A DNA stretch of 64,000 nucleotides from Salinispora cortesiana (GTDB lineage Bacteria > Actinomycetota > Actinomycetes > Mycobacteriales > Micromonosporaceae). Each line of letters begins with the position of its first letter. Position 1 is the stretch's first letter. Positions 46,317 through 57,784 of the stretch are shown piece after piece. Location of the stretch: contig NZ_AXVR01000003.1 in NCBI RefSeq assembly GCF_000484695.1, forward strand, positions 106,888 through 170,887, in the 5' to 3' direction. The notes below the pieces were generated by a model that made no database searches, was not told where the DNA came from, and saw only the letters and a program-made list of their open reading frames with translations. Made by a program: the position numbers and the translations under genes.

Positions 46317-46328
46317 CCGGTAATCCTA
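46317..46328 (-). promoter_or_regulatory. Candidate leaderless promoter of the BlaI gene
   Basis: On the minus strand TAGGAT (46328-46323) is followed by TACCGG and then the GTG start. Imperfect GTAG/CTAC dyads just upstream (46326-46351) could be BlaI operators. Confidence 0.55.
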
Positions 46329-46347
46329 CCCTCCGTAGTAGTGTCCG

Positions 46348-47179
46348 CTACCCGCCCTTGGGGTGCCAGACCGTCTTCGTCTCCAGCAGTGCCGTCATCC
46401 GGGCCAGGCCGGGATCGGCGTACCAGTCGTGGTTGGTCGGGACCGGGCGCAGCACCCGCTTGAGGTTCTCCGCCGCCTTGACCTCCAGACCCGTCGCCAG
46501 TTCGGCGTCGGCCACGCCGGCCAGGTCCAGGGCGTTGACATCCCGGTGGCCCGCCAGCGACGGGACGGTCTCCTGGAGGCGACCGGTCAGGATGTTGACC
46601 ACCCCGGCGGGCAGGTCGGCGGTGGCCAGCACCTCGGCCAGGGTCACCGCGGCGAGGGGGTCGGTGGGCGAGGCCGCCACGACCACCGTGTTTCCGCTCA
46701 CGATCGCCGGGGCGATCACACTGACCAGGCCGAGCAGCGCCGGCGCGGCGGGGGCCACCACGGCCACCACGCCGGTCGGCTCCGGCGTCGACAGGTTGAG
46801 GTACGGGCCAGCGACCGGGTTCACGCCGCCCCGCACCTGGGGCAGCTTGTCCGACCAGCCGGCGTACCAGACCCAACGGTCGGTCGCGGCGTCCACCTCG
46901 TCGCCGGTGATGCCCAGGGCCACGAACTGCTCACGCCGGCCCTCCAGCATCTCGGCGGCGCGGTAGAGGATCTGACCCCGGTTGTACGCGGTCGCGCCGG
47001 CCCAACCCGAACCGGCGGCCCGGGCCGCCACGACGGCGTCCCGGGCGTCCTTGCGCGAGGCGAGCGCCACGTTGGCCGTGCTGTTCTCACCTGACTGCAC
47101 GAGATACGACCGTCCCGACTCACTACGCGGGAACTTCCCGCCGATGTAGAGCTTGTACGTCTTTCGTACCGCGACCCGC

Positions 47180-47187
<8 letters not shown>
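46348..47187 (-). CDS. Short aldehyde dehydrogenase-family protein lacking the catalytic domain
   Basis: At 279 residues it is little more than half the 480 or so of a full enzyme. It keeps the NAD-binding fold (YIGGKFPRSESGRS, YAGWSDKLPQVRG, PAIVSGNTVVVAA, LPAGVVNILTG) but ends before the catalytic Cys and LELGG glutamate regions, and its tail ends in KTVWHPKGG. It overlaps the full-length gene upstream by 8 bases, so the two are coupled. It is probably a non-catalytic partner rather than a broken gene, because codon use is normal and no remnant of the missing half follows. Confidence 0.85.
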
Positions 47188-48610
<1,423 letters not shown>

Positions 48611-48615
48611 CGCGC

Positions 48616-49626
48616 TCAGTCCCGGGTGAAGTAGTCGGGACCGGCGTAGTCGCCGGTCGTCAGCTTGGTGCGCTGCATCAGCAGGTCGTTGAGGAGGCTG
48701 GAGGCACCGAACCGGAACCAGTCCGGGTCCAGCCAGTCCGCGCCGACCGTCTCGTTGACCAGCACGAGGTACTTGATGGCGTCTTTGGTGGTCTTGATGC
48801 CGCCGGCCGGCTTCACGCCGACCTGCCGTCCGGTCGCGGCGCGGAAGTCCCGGACCGCCTCCAGCATCACCAGCGTCACCGGCGGGGTGGCCGCCGCCGG
48901 GACCTTGCCGGTGGAGGTCTTGATGAAGTCCGCACCGGCCAGCATGGCGAGCCAGGATGCGCGACGGACGTTGTCGTAGGTGGAGAGCTCCCCGGTCTCC
49001 AGGATCACCTTGAGGTGGGCCGGGCCGCAGGCCTCCCGGACGGCCACGATCTCGTCGTAGACCTCCTGGTATCGGCCGGTCAGGAAGGCGCTCCGATTGA
49101 TCACCATGTCGATCTCGTCGGCGCCGGCGGCGACCGCTGCCCGGGTGTCGGCGAGCTTGATCTCCAGCGGCGCCTGGCCGGCGGGGAAGGCGGTCGCCAC
49201 GCTGGCCAGGTGTACCACGCCGGCTCCGGCTGGTGCTGCCGCGGCGCCGGCCGGCCCGGCCCCGCTGGCGGGCCCACGGAGCACCTCGGCCACGTACGGG
49301 ACCATCGATGGGTAGACGCAGACGGCGCCGACGTGTGGACAGGACGGGTCGGCGGGGTCGGGGCGCAGGGCCTTGGCGGCGAGCGCCCGAACCCTGCCGG
49401 GGGTGTCGGCCCCCTCCAGGGTGGTCAGGTCGACCATTCGGATTGCCAGGTCGATCGCCCAGGCCTTCGCCGTGGTCTTGATTGAACGGGTGCCGAGTTG
49501 CGCCGCCCGCTGCTGGGCACCGACCTGGTCCACCCCGGGCAGGCCGTGGAGGAACGCCCGGAGGGCGGTCTCGGATCGTCCCAGCTCGGTTAGGTCCGAC
49601 CGGGCCGACATCGCTGTCGCCGTCAT
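48616..49626 (-). CDS. deoC: Deoxyribose-phosphate aldolase
   Basis: DeoC cleaves 2-deoxyribose-5-phosphate to acetaldehyde and glyceraldehyde-3-phosphate, the last step of deoxynucleoside catabolism. The 336-residue protein has the TIM-barrel signature with the Schiff-base Lys in ADFIKTSTGKVP near residue 235, KVILETGELS near residue 204, and VGVKPAGGIKTTKDAIKYL with the second Lys near residue 270. It is longer than the 220-260-residue bacterial norm, resembling the larger type. ATG at 49626 has a -10-like hexamer 7 bases upstream. It heads the operon with the two aldehyde dehydrogenase-like genes. Confidence 0.95.
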   Translation of the reverse strand: MTATAMSARSDLTELGRSETALRAFLHGLPGVDQVGAQQRAAQLGTRSIKTTAKAWAIDLAIRMVDLTTLEGADTPGRVRALAAKALRPDPADPSCPHVGAVCVYPSMVPYVAEVLRGPASGAGPAGAAAAPAGAGVVHLASVATAFPAGQAPLEIKLADTRAAVAAGADEIDMVINRSAFLTGRYQEVYDEIVAVREACGPAHLKVILETGELSTYDNVRRASWLAMLAGADFIKTSTGKVPAAATPPVTLVMLEAVRDFRAATGRQVGVKPAGGIKTTKDAIKYLVLVNETVGADWLDPDWFRFGASSLLNDLLMQRTKLTTGDYAGPDYFTRD

Positions 49627-49639
49627 GACCCGGAGTCTA
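49627..49639 (-). promoter_or_regulatory. Candidate leaderless promoter of deoC
   Basis: On the minus strand TAGACT (49639-49634) is followed by CCGGGTC and the ATG of deoC, with no Shine-Dalgarno sequence. On the plus strand, TAGGTT lies 8 bases before the divergent upp GTG. Confidence 0.5.
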
Positions 49640-49748
49640 CGCCGGAGCTCCAGACTGTGATCTTGGCCATGGTGGTGGTGCGCGCCAGCGCCGTCGTTCC
49701 GGCCACACCGAGGGTGCCCAGGGCCGTGGGCGGGTAGGTTGAGCGACC

Positions 49749-50381
49749 GTGGAAGTACACGTCATTGACCACCCGCTCGCCCAGGCGCGGCTGACCGCGA
49801 TGCGCGACGCCCGGACCGACTCGGCCTCGTTCCGCGCCGCGCTGCACGAACTCACCACCATGCTGGTGTACGAGGCGGCCCGCTCCTTCCCCGTCGAGCG
49901 CTACCCGGTGCAAACCCCGGTCACCGGCACCCAGGGCACCCGACTCGCCAATCCACCGCTGCTGGTGCCGGTGCTGCGGGCCGGCCTCGGCATGGCCGAC
50001 GCCGCGCTGGGCCTGTTGCCGGAGTCGTCGATGGGCTTCGTCGGCCTGGCCCGGGACGAGGAGACCTTCGAGCCCCGCGCGTACATGGAGTCGCTCCCGC
50101 CCGACCTCACCGGACTGCCGGTGCTGGTGCTCGACCCGATGCTCGCCACCGGTGGCTCGTTGGAGCACTGTTGCCGGCTTCTCGCCGATCGGGGGTGTAC
50201 CGACATCACTGTGCTCTGCGTGCTCGCCGCACCGGTCGGAATTGATCGGCTGGACCGCTCCGGCCTGCCCCTGCGCCTGGTCACGGCCGCAGTCGATGAG
50301 GGCCTCAACGACCGTCGGTTCATCGTTCCCGGCCTGGGCGACGCCGGCGACCGGCAGTTCGGCGGTATGCCCCGCTTCTGA
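49749..50381 (+). CDS. upp: Uracil phosphoribosyltransferase
   Basis: Upp salvages uracil, combining it with PRPP to make UMP. The 210-residue protein has the standard length. [19 protein letters not shown] near residue 123 is the PRPP loop, and the C-terminal [19 protein letters not shown] segment ([15 protein letters not shown]) binds uracil. It is the natural consumer of uracil released by the phosphorylase encoded by deoA. GTG at 49749; divergent from deoC. Confidence 0.96.
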   Translation: MEVHVIDHPLAQARLTAMRDARTDSASFRAALHELTTMLVYEAARSFPVERYPVQTPVTGTQGTRLANPPLLVPVLRAGLGMADAALGLLPESSMGFVGLARDEETFEPRAYMESLPPDLTGLPVLVLDPMLATGGSLEHCCRLLADRGCTDITVLCVLAAPVGIDRLDRSGLPLRLVTAAVDEGLNDRRFIVPGLGDAGDRQFGGMPRF

Positions 50382-50404
50382 CCGACTGGTCCAGGTCGGT
50401 GTTT

Positions 50405-50425
50405 GGGCGGGGGCCGACCCCGCCC
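50405..50425. terminator. Hairpin between convergent upp and phosphosugar mutase genes
   Basis: GGGCGGGG (50405-50412) and CCCCGCCC (50418-50425) form an 8-bp stem with a 5-base loop at the 3' ends of two convergent genes. Confidence 0.55.
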
Positions 50426-52113
50426 TACACCCCCAGGCTGGCGGCGACCTCGGCGTGCAGCTCGGCCACGGCGGTGGCGGCGCGGTGGCGGGCCGTCGCG
50501 ATGTCACCCGCCACGACCGGCTGCACCACCTCCAGGTACGCCTTGAGTTTCGGTTCGGTGCCGGACGGTCGGATCACCACCCGGGCGGTGGCGCTGCGCA
50601 GGATCACCACATCGGCCGCCGGGAGCAGGTCCCGGGACTCGATGAGCGCCTCTCCGAGCAGCGCGTTCGGGGTCGCGGCGCGGATCCGGGCCATCGCGTC
50701 TGCGATCACCAGGTCGTCCACCCGCACCGAGAGCTGGTCGGTGTGGTGCACGCCGAACTCGGCCGCCAACTCGTCCAGCCGGTCGGCGAGGCTACGCCCC
50801 TCCGCCTTGAGCCCAGCGGCGAGCTCGGCGATGGTCAGCGCTGCGGTGATGCCGTCCTTGTCCCGAACATGGTCGGGGGCGACGCAGTAGCCCAGCGCCT
50901 CCTCATAGCCGAAGACCAGCGGGGTGGACCCCCCGCCGGCCCGGACAATCCACTTGAACCCGGTCAGGGTCTCGTCGTACGGCAGGTCGCGGGCGGTGCA
51001 CATCGCGCGTAGCAGCGCCGACGACACGATGGTGGTCGCGTAGAGGCCGGCTCGGCCGCGTCGCATCAGATGGTCGGCGAGGAGCGCCCCGACCTCGTCA
51101 CCGCGGAGCATCCGCCACCCCAGAGCCTCCCGGCCCGCCGTGGAGTCGGCCGGCTCCCGGATCACCACCGCGCAGCGGTCGGCATCCGGATCGTTGGCGA
51201 TCGCGAGGTCCGCACCGGTCGTGTCGGCCAGGGCGGTGAGCCGGTCAACGGCCCCGGGCTCCTCCGGGTTGGGGAAGGCGACCGTGGGGAACTTCGGGTC
51301 CGGCTCAGCCTGGTCCGGCACGAGCCGCGGGGTGGGGAAACCGGCGTCGGTGAACGCCGCGGTGAGTACCGCCGCGCCGACTCCGTGTAGCGGCGTGTAC
51401 GCCACCTTCAGATCGCGCGGTCCGCCCGGTGCGATCACCGCGACGGCCTGCTGCACGTACGAGGCCACCAGGGTGTCGTCGAGGAGCTGCCCGGGTGGGC
51501 CCAGCGGTACGGCTGCCAGCGGGCCGACCGCGCGGATGGCGGACTCGATCTCGGCGTCCGCCGGCGGCACGATCTGCGCCCCCGCGCCCAGTTCACCACC
51601 GAGCTGGGCGCCCAGGTAGACCTTGTAGCCGTTGTCCTGGGGTGGGTTGTGGCTGGCCGTCACCATTACTCCGGCGACCGCCCCGTGCTGGCGCACCGCA
51701 TGGGCCAGCACCGGCGTTGGCAGCGGGCCGGGGAGCAGCAGGGCCGGGCGGCCAGCGCCGGTGGCGACCTGCGCGGTCCGTTCCGCGAAGGCGCGGGAGC
51801 CGGTTCGGGCGTCGTACCCGATCACCAGCGGGCCGGCGCCGCCTTGAGCGGTCAGCCAGGCGACCAGCCCGGCGGCGGCCTGCGTGACCACCGCGAGATT
51901 CATTCCGTTCGGGCCGGCGCGCAACGGGCCGCGTAGGCCCGCGGTGCCGAAGGTCAGCGGGCCGGCGAAGCGGTCGGCCAGCTCCGGGGCGCTGGCCGGA
52001 AACTGGTCGAGCACCGCCTGCAGCTCGGCGCGGCTGGCCGGGTCCGGATCGTCGTCGAGCCAACGTTGGGCCCGCTCGCGAAGGTCATTGAGGTGGTGGT
52101 GATCCGCCGACAT
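50425..52113 (-). CDS. pmmB: Phospho-sugar mutase (PmmB type; phosphomannomutase/phosphopentomutase-like)
   Basis: A 562-residue alpha-D-phosphohexomutase: GVMVTASHNPPQDNGYKVY near residue 130 contains the phosphorylated Ser, NDPDADR near residue 300 binds Mg, GYEEALGY near residue 395 is the sugar-binding loop, and RPSGTEPKLKAYLEV near residue 515 binds phosphate. In nucleoside clusters such enzymes can act as phosphopentomutase, linking deoA to deoC by converting deoxyribose-1-phosphate to the 5-phosphate; this is inference from context. ATG 52113 and GTG 52128 are both possible starts, and both lie inside a 12-bp inverted repeat. Confidence 0.9.
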   Translation of the reverse strand: MSADHHHLNDLRERAQRWLDDDPDPASRAELQAVLDQFPASAPELADRFAGPLTFGTAGLRGPLRAGPNGMNLAVVTQAAAGLVAWLTAQGGAGPLVIGYDARTGSRAFAERTAQVATGAGRPALLLPGPLPTPVLAHAVRQHGAVAGVMVTASHNPPQDNGYKVYLGAQLGGELGAGAQIVPPADAEIESAIRAVGPLAAVPLGPPGQLLDDTLVASYVQQAVAVIAPGGPRDLKVAYTPLHGVGAAVLTAAFTDAGFPTPRLVPDQAEPDPKFPTVAFPNPEEPGAVDRLTALADTTGADLAIANDPDADRCAVVIREPADSTAGREALGWRMLRGDEVGALLADHLMRRGRAGLYATTIVSSALLRAMCTARDLPYDETLTGFKWIVRAGGGSTPLVFGYEEALGYCVAPDHVRDKDGITAALTIAELAAGLKAEGRSLADRLDELAAEFGVHHTDQLSVRVDDLVIADAMARIRAATPNALLGEALIESRDLLPAADVVILRSATARVVIRPSGTEPKLKAYLEVVQPVVAGDIATARHRAATAVAELHAEVAASLGV

Positions 52114-52140
52114 GCCTCTTGATAACACGTCGGCGGATCA
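52100..52140 (-). promoter_or_regulatory. Perfect 12-bp inverted repeat enclosing the mutase start codon
   Basis: TGATCCGCCGAC (52100-52111) and GTCGGCGGATCA (52129-52140) flank a 17-base loop that contains the AGAGG ribosome-binding site and ATG. It may act as terminator for the kinase gene, operator, or translational switch. Confidence 0.65.
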
Positions 52141-52160
52141 CCGCGTCGACTCGCCCAGGC

Positions 52161-54158
52161 TCAGCTGGCCGCGGTCAGCTGGAAAGATTTGACCATCTCG
52201 TCGAAGATCGGTCGACTCTCCTCGAACCGGGCGTCGGTGGCGGTCAGGTAGAACGAGTACGACTGGCCCTCGTGGGCGACGCCACGCCAGATGCCGTGCC
52301 GCATCTCCCCGCCCTCGCCGCAGGTGTATTCGAACTCGGCCGCCGGCTTGCCGGCCAGCTCCGTCTCGACGTCCCAGGCGATCTGACGGTACGGCTTCAC
52401 ACAGGAGGTGGAGCGGGTCTGCAACCCCTCCTCGGCGACCTCTGCCCAGCGTGCTGAGGTGTTGTTCCACTTCTCGGTGATGACGCGGACCCGGCGGCCC
52501 TTGTCCTCCGGGTCGACGTAGTCGGTGTACAGCCCGCCGACCTTCTCTTCCCAACCCTCCGGCACCAGGACCCGCACTCCCCGTGCCGAGTGCTCCACCA
52601 GCTCGGGGAGCTCGACGGCAGGAGCGGCCGACGTCGGGGCGGCCTGTGGTGCCACCGGGGCCGAATCGTCTCCGCCGGTGAGGGCGAGGATGCCAACCAG
52701 GAGCACCACGGCCAGCCCGCCCGCGACGGCGAGTTGAACCTTGCCCGGCCAGCCCTTCACCTGGCGAACGAGTTGGTCGCCGGTGGCTCGCGCCCGGCCG
52801 GCGAGACTGCCCGCACGGCCGGCGAGACCGCCCGCCGGTGCCGGTGTCGGCGACTGCGGTGTGCTGGTCCACGCCTGACCGGTGCCCGGAACCGACCACT
52901 GGGCCCCGACCGTGGTGGGAGTGGCCGGGCCCGGGTGGCCACCGATGCGCTGGGTGGCATCCCCGCCGTAGGTGCGGCTCGGCGCCGGCATCGCCCCGGT
53001 CGGTGTGTTCAACGGACCGGCGAGCGCGTCGGCGCTGGTGTCCTCCAGGACGGCGGGGGTCGCCCGGGACTCCACCGCGGGCCGCTCGCCCCGGCGCAGT
53101 GCGGCCAGTCGGTCGGTGAGTGACTCACCGGCCGCGAGCATCGCTCGCCCGCCGATCGTGCCGCTCGGCTTCGGCTGGGCTGGTGGGGCCGGCTGGGCCG
53201 GTTGCGGGATCGCGGCTGGTCGCTGCTGGACCGGCACCACCGAGTACGGGTCGGTCACCGAGTTCACCGCAGCCGCGTTGCTGGTCAGCGGGCCGGCGAG
53301 CAGTTCGCGGAGCATGGCCCGGGCCGTGTGTACCGGCAGTCGGCGGTCCGGGTCCTTCTCCAGCAGCCCCATCAGTACCGGCACCAGCGGGCCACTGCGC
53401 TGGGGCGGGGCCGGCGGGTCTTCGACGACCGCGTGCATCGTCTCGATCGGATCGCCCTTGTCGAAGGGCGGGCGTCCCTCGACAGCCGTGTAGAGGGTCA
53501 CCCCGAGGGAGAAGAGGTCGCTGGGCGGCCCGAAGTCCTGGCCCATCGCCCGTTCGGGGGAGATGAAGTGTGGGGAGCCGAGCACCATGCCGGGCGTGGT
53601 GAGCTGCACGTCGGTGGGCATCCGGGCCACGCCGAAGTCGGTCAGCACGCAGCGGCCGTCCGAGCAGATCAGCACGTTGGCAGGCTTGACATCACGATGC
53701 AGCACGCCGATCGCGTGCGCCACCTCCAGCGCGCCGAGTAGCGAGACGCCGATCTTGGCTACCACCCGCTGGGCTAACGGTCCGTCTTCGATCACCATGT
53801 CCGCGAGGCTGCGGGAGTCGAGTAGCTCCATCACGATCCACGGCCGGCCACCCTCGGTGACCACGTCGTAAACCTGGACGACGGCGGGGTGTTGGATCGC
53901 TGCTGCGGCACGGGCCTCGCGCAGGGTGCGTTCGTACATGGCGTCGCGGTCGGAGGGGGCCAGCCCCTGGGGTAGGACGACCTCCTTGACGGCCACGTCT
54001 CGGCGCAGGAGCGTGTCTGCGGCACGCCAGACCGTGCCCATGCCGCCGTTGCCCACTGCCGAGCGCAATGAGTAGCGCCCGCCGATGATCGTGTTGGGTG
54101 TTGCGCGGTCGCTGGGAGGACTGACAGGTCCGCCGCTCCACGTCGGGATCTGAGTCAC
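52161..54158 (-). CDS. Transmembrane serine/threonine protein kinase (PknB-like)
   Basis: A 665-residue receptor-type kinase. The catalytic domain (about 25-290) has the Gly loop [12 protein letters not shown], the Lys in [16 protein letters not shown] (catalytic loop), DFGVA and [10 protein letters not shown] Pro/Ala-rich juxtamembrane segment (300-470) leads to one membrane helix (about 475-493, [18 protein letters not shown]). The external domain of about 165 residues has no PASTA repeats and contains [19 protein letters not shown] and two Cys residues; its ligand is unknown. GTG at 54158 has no clear ribosome-binding site. Confidence 0.92.
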   Translation of the reverse strand: MTQIPTWSGGPVSPPSDRATPNTIIGGRYSLRSAVGNGGMGTVWRAADTLLRRDVAVKEVVLPQGLAPSDRDAMYERTLREARAAAAIQHPAVVQVYDVVTEGGRPWIVMELLDSRSLADMVIEDGPLAQRVVAKIGVSLLGALEVAHAIGVLHRDVKPANVLICSDGRCVLTDFGVARMPTDVQLTTPGMVLGSPHFISPERAMGQDFGPPSDLFSLGVTLYTAVEGRPPFDKGDPIETMHAVVEDPPAPPQRSGPLVPVLMGLLEKDPDRRLPVHTARAMLRELLAGPLTSNAAAVNSVTDPYSVVPVQQRPAAIPQPAQPAPPAQPKPSGTIGGRAMLAAGESLTDRLAALRRGERPAVESRATPAVLEDTSADALAGPLNTPTGAMPAPSRTYGGDATQRIGGHPGPATPTTVGAQWSVPGTGQAWTSTPQSPTPAPAGGLAGRAGSLAGRARATGDQLVRQVKGWPGKVQLAVAGGLAVVLLVGILALTGGDDSAPVAPQAAPTSAAPAVELPELVEHSARGVRVLVPEGWEEKVGGLYTDYVDPEDKGRRVRVITEKWNNTSARWAEVAEEGLQTRSTSCVKPYRQIAWDVETELAGKPAAEFEYTCGEGGEMRHGIWRGVAHEGQSYSFYLTATDARFEESRPIFDEMVKSFQLTAAS

Positions 54159-54349
54159 TGAAGAGCCACCGGGGATTTCGAGGGGGGCTGGGACACAACC
54201 CCCCTATCTTGCTGGTTCGGATGCCGGTTGCGAAAGCCGACGCGGCGGACATTTGGCAAAGTCGACGATGCGTGTCCAACCGGGCACGCCGGGTGGGTCG
54301 GGTGGGGACGTGTGCCCAATCCCTCATCCGGCGCCGGAGCAGGTCGTCT

Positions 54350-54361
54350 TACCATCCGGTA
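54350..54361 (+). promoter_or_regulatory. Candidate leaderless promoter and dyad at the acyl-CoA mutase start
   Basis: TACCAT (54350-54355) is followed by CCGGTA and then ATG. The same bases form the inverted repeat TTACC-ATCC-GGTAA (54349-54362), so a regulator could bind over the -10 box and start codon. Confidence 0.5.
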
Positions 54362-55945
<1,584 letters not shown>

Positions 55946-56010
55946 CCACGCCCCCGCTTCTCCTCGTCGCTGCCCACTACTGCTGGCGGTTGCTGCTCGT
56001 TGTCGGCGCT

Positions 56011-56080
56011 GCCCGCTGCCCGCTGCCCGCTGCCCGCTGCCCGCTGCCCGCTGCCCGCTGCCCGCTGCCCGCTGCCCGTT
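56011..56080. repeat. Heptanucleotide tandem repeat (GCCCGCT, 9 full copies)
   Basis: Nine perfect head-to-tail copies of GCCCGCT run from 56011 to 56073, followed by a degenerate copy GCCCGTT. It is intergenic, between the acyl-CoA mutase and amidohydrolase genes. Arrays like this change length by slipped-strand replication. Confidence 0.95.
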
Positions 56081-56233
56081 CGCGGGCTGGGTGGCGGTTC
56101 CGGCGCGTAGCGGGCGGCCACCGTGGGTAACCCGTTCGAGTGAGGTAAACGCACACCGTGTGTGGTTGGTTACCGGGCGAACATGTGAACGTCTGCGGGC
56201 CCGGTCGCGAGTGTGGTTGCTAGTTGTCGGAGT

Positions 56234-56252
56234 GTCCGTTAATAGAACGGAC
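56234..56252. promoter_or_regulatory. 7-bp inverted repeat upstream of the amidohydrolase
   Basis: GTCCGTT (56234-56240) and AACGGAC (56246-56252) are perfect inverted arms around AATAG, in an AT-richer intergenic stretch. A candidate operator. Confidence 0.45.
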
Positions 56253-56524
56253 TAATGCCACAATCCGGATGACGGGTCTCGGTGTTGGGGAAATTTTCCT
56301 AACTCGTGAATCGGTTACGCGTTGTAGGAGGTGTGGGGCGGATGGCCGCGTTCAACCGCGATCTACCTGCTGTCCCGCCGATGAACGAGCGTTCCGAGCA
56401 GGGCGTACGTGACGCAGAGCGGCCCGATCGCTACCAGAACGAGGTTGCGCAGCGTCACCGTCGGAGGTCTACGCTGTCGGCGGTTCCGGAAGATTCATCC
56501 ATTTCTAGTGATCGAGAATTCGAC

Positions 56525-57784
56525 GTGACGAGTACGTTGACGCTGCCGAGTAATGGCCAGCTGGCGTCGTCCTGGACGGAGGCGCCCGCCGGCTCCCAGC
56601 CCTTACCCCTCGACCTGGACCAGCTCCTTGCGCTCCGGGTTTCGGGCCTGATCGCCACCCGTCGACGGATTCACTCGCATCCGGAGCTCTCCGGCGAGGA
56701 GTTCGAGACGGCCGCCCTGATCGCCCGGGAGCTGACGCGGGCCGGGTTGCGACCCCGGCTGCTCCCCAAGGGCAACGGAGTCATCTGCGACATCGACGGC
56801 CGCCCAGACGGCCCGGTGGTCGCGTTCCGGGCCGACATCGACGCGCTGCCGTTGACCGACAGCAAGGACGTGCCCTTCCGCTCCACCGTTGACGGGGTCT
56901 GTCACGCCTGTGGCCACGACGTGCACACCGCGGTCATGCTCGGCCTGGGAATGCTCCTCGCCCGCCTCGCCGAAGCGGGTGAACTGCCGGGCCGGGTGCG
57001 CCTGATCTTCCAGCCGGCAGAGGAGATCCTGCCCTGTGGGTCGCTCGAGGTGATCGAGGCCGGTGGTCTCGACGAGGTGGTGCAGATATTCGCGCTGCAC
57101 TGCGACCCGAACCTGCCGGTCGGCGAGGTCGGCCTCCGGGTCGGTCCGATCACCGCCGCCGCCGACAACGTCAGCGTTCGGTTGACCGGTCCCGGCGGGC
57201 ACACTGCCCGACCGCACCTCACCGTCGACCTGGTTGACGCCCTTGGCCGGCTGATCACCGAGGTGCCGGCCCTGGTCGCCCGGCGGGTGCCGGCCAACAG
57301 TGGACTACTGCTGGTGTTCGGCCACGCCTCGGCCGGCACCCGCTACAACGTCATCCCGTCGGAGGCCTGCGCCTCCGGGACGCTGCGCGTGATGGATCGG
57401 GACACCTGGGCGATGGCCCCCAAGGTCGTCGCCCAAGTGGTCCAGGACGTGATCGCCCCCACCGGCGCCACCGTGGACCTGGACTATCAGCGCGGCCGAC
57501 CACCGGTCAGCAATGACTCCCAGGCCATTCAGGTCCTCGCCGCCGCGACCACCGCCGCGCTCGGGCCGGCCGGCATCGCGGAGACCCCACAGAGCATGGG
57601 GGGTGAGGACTTCTCCTGGTATCTGGAGTACGTCCCCGGTGCCCTGGCCCGACTCGGTGTCGGCCGCTCGGGCCCGAACGTTGACCTCCACCGCGCGTCG
57701 TTCGACCCGGACGAGCGGGCCATCCCGGTCGGTGTTCGGCTCATGGTGCAGACCGCTCTCCAGGCGCTTGCGGCGGCGGGCTGA
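56525..57784 (+). CDS. M20 family metallo-amidohydrolase (AmiA/AmiB-like)
   Basis: A 419-residue M20D peptidase/amidohydrolase. HSHPELSGEEFETA near residue 45, AFRADIDALPL near residue 101, CHACGHDVHTAVMLG near residue 127 and FQPAEEI near residue 162 carry the metal ligands and catalytic Glu; a GGHTARP dimerisation domain follows. Family members cleave N-acyl or N-carbamoyl amino acids and indole-amino-acid conjugates; the substrate is unknown. GTG 56525 is preferred because the preceding 60 codons, although open from ATG 56342 (which has AGGAGG upstream), are AT-richer with poor codon bias. It overlaps the convergent lipoprotein gene by 44 bases. Confidence 0.88.
   Translation: MTSTLTLPSNGQLASSWTEAPAGSQPLPLDLDQLLALRVSGLIATRRRIHSHPELSGEEFETAALIARELTRAGLRPRLLPKGNGVICDIDGRPDGPVVAFRADIDALPLTDSKDVPFRSTVDGVCHACGHDVHTAVMLGLGMLLARLAEAGELPGRVRLIFQPAEEILPCGSLEVIEAGGLDEVVQIFALHCDPNLPVGEVGLRVGPITAAADNVSVRLTGPGGHTARPHLTVDLVDALGRLITEVPALVARRVPANSGLLLVFGHASAGTRYNVIPSEACASGTLRVMDRDTWAMAPKVVAQVVQDVIAPTGATVDLDYQRGRPPVSNDSQAIQVLAAATTAALGPAGIAETPQSMGGEDFSWYLEYVPGALARLGVGRSGPNVDLHRASFDPDERAIPVGVRLMVQTALQALAAAG

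Larger units (their letters stand above)
55946..56524. other. 579-base gene-free region with tandem repeat and several dyads
   Basis: No gene is supported. It contains a 9-copy heptamer array (56011-56080), GGTAACC and GGTTACC arms about 40 bases apart (around 56129 and 56170), CACAC-C-GTGTG between them, the dyad GTCCGTT-AATAG-AACGGAC (56234-56252), and GGAAATTTTCC (56289-56299). The part from 56220 to 56524 is AT-richer than the surroundings and probably holds the amidohydrolase promoter. Confidence 0.6.

Noticed and set aside
56011..56080. CRISPR-like array
   Set aside because: Seven-base units without spacers and no cas genes; a simple tandem repeat.
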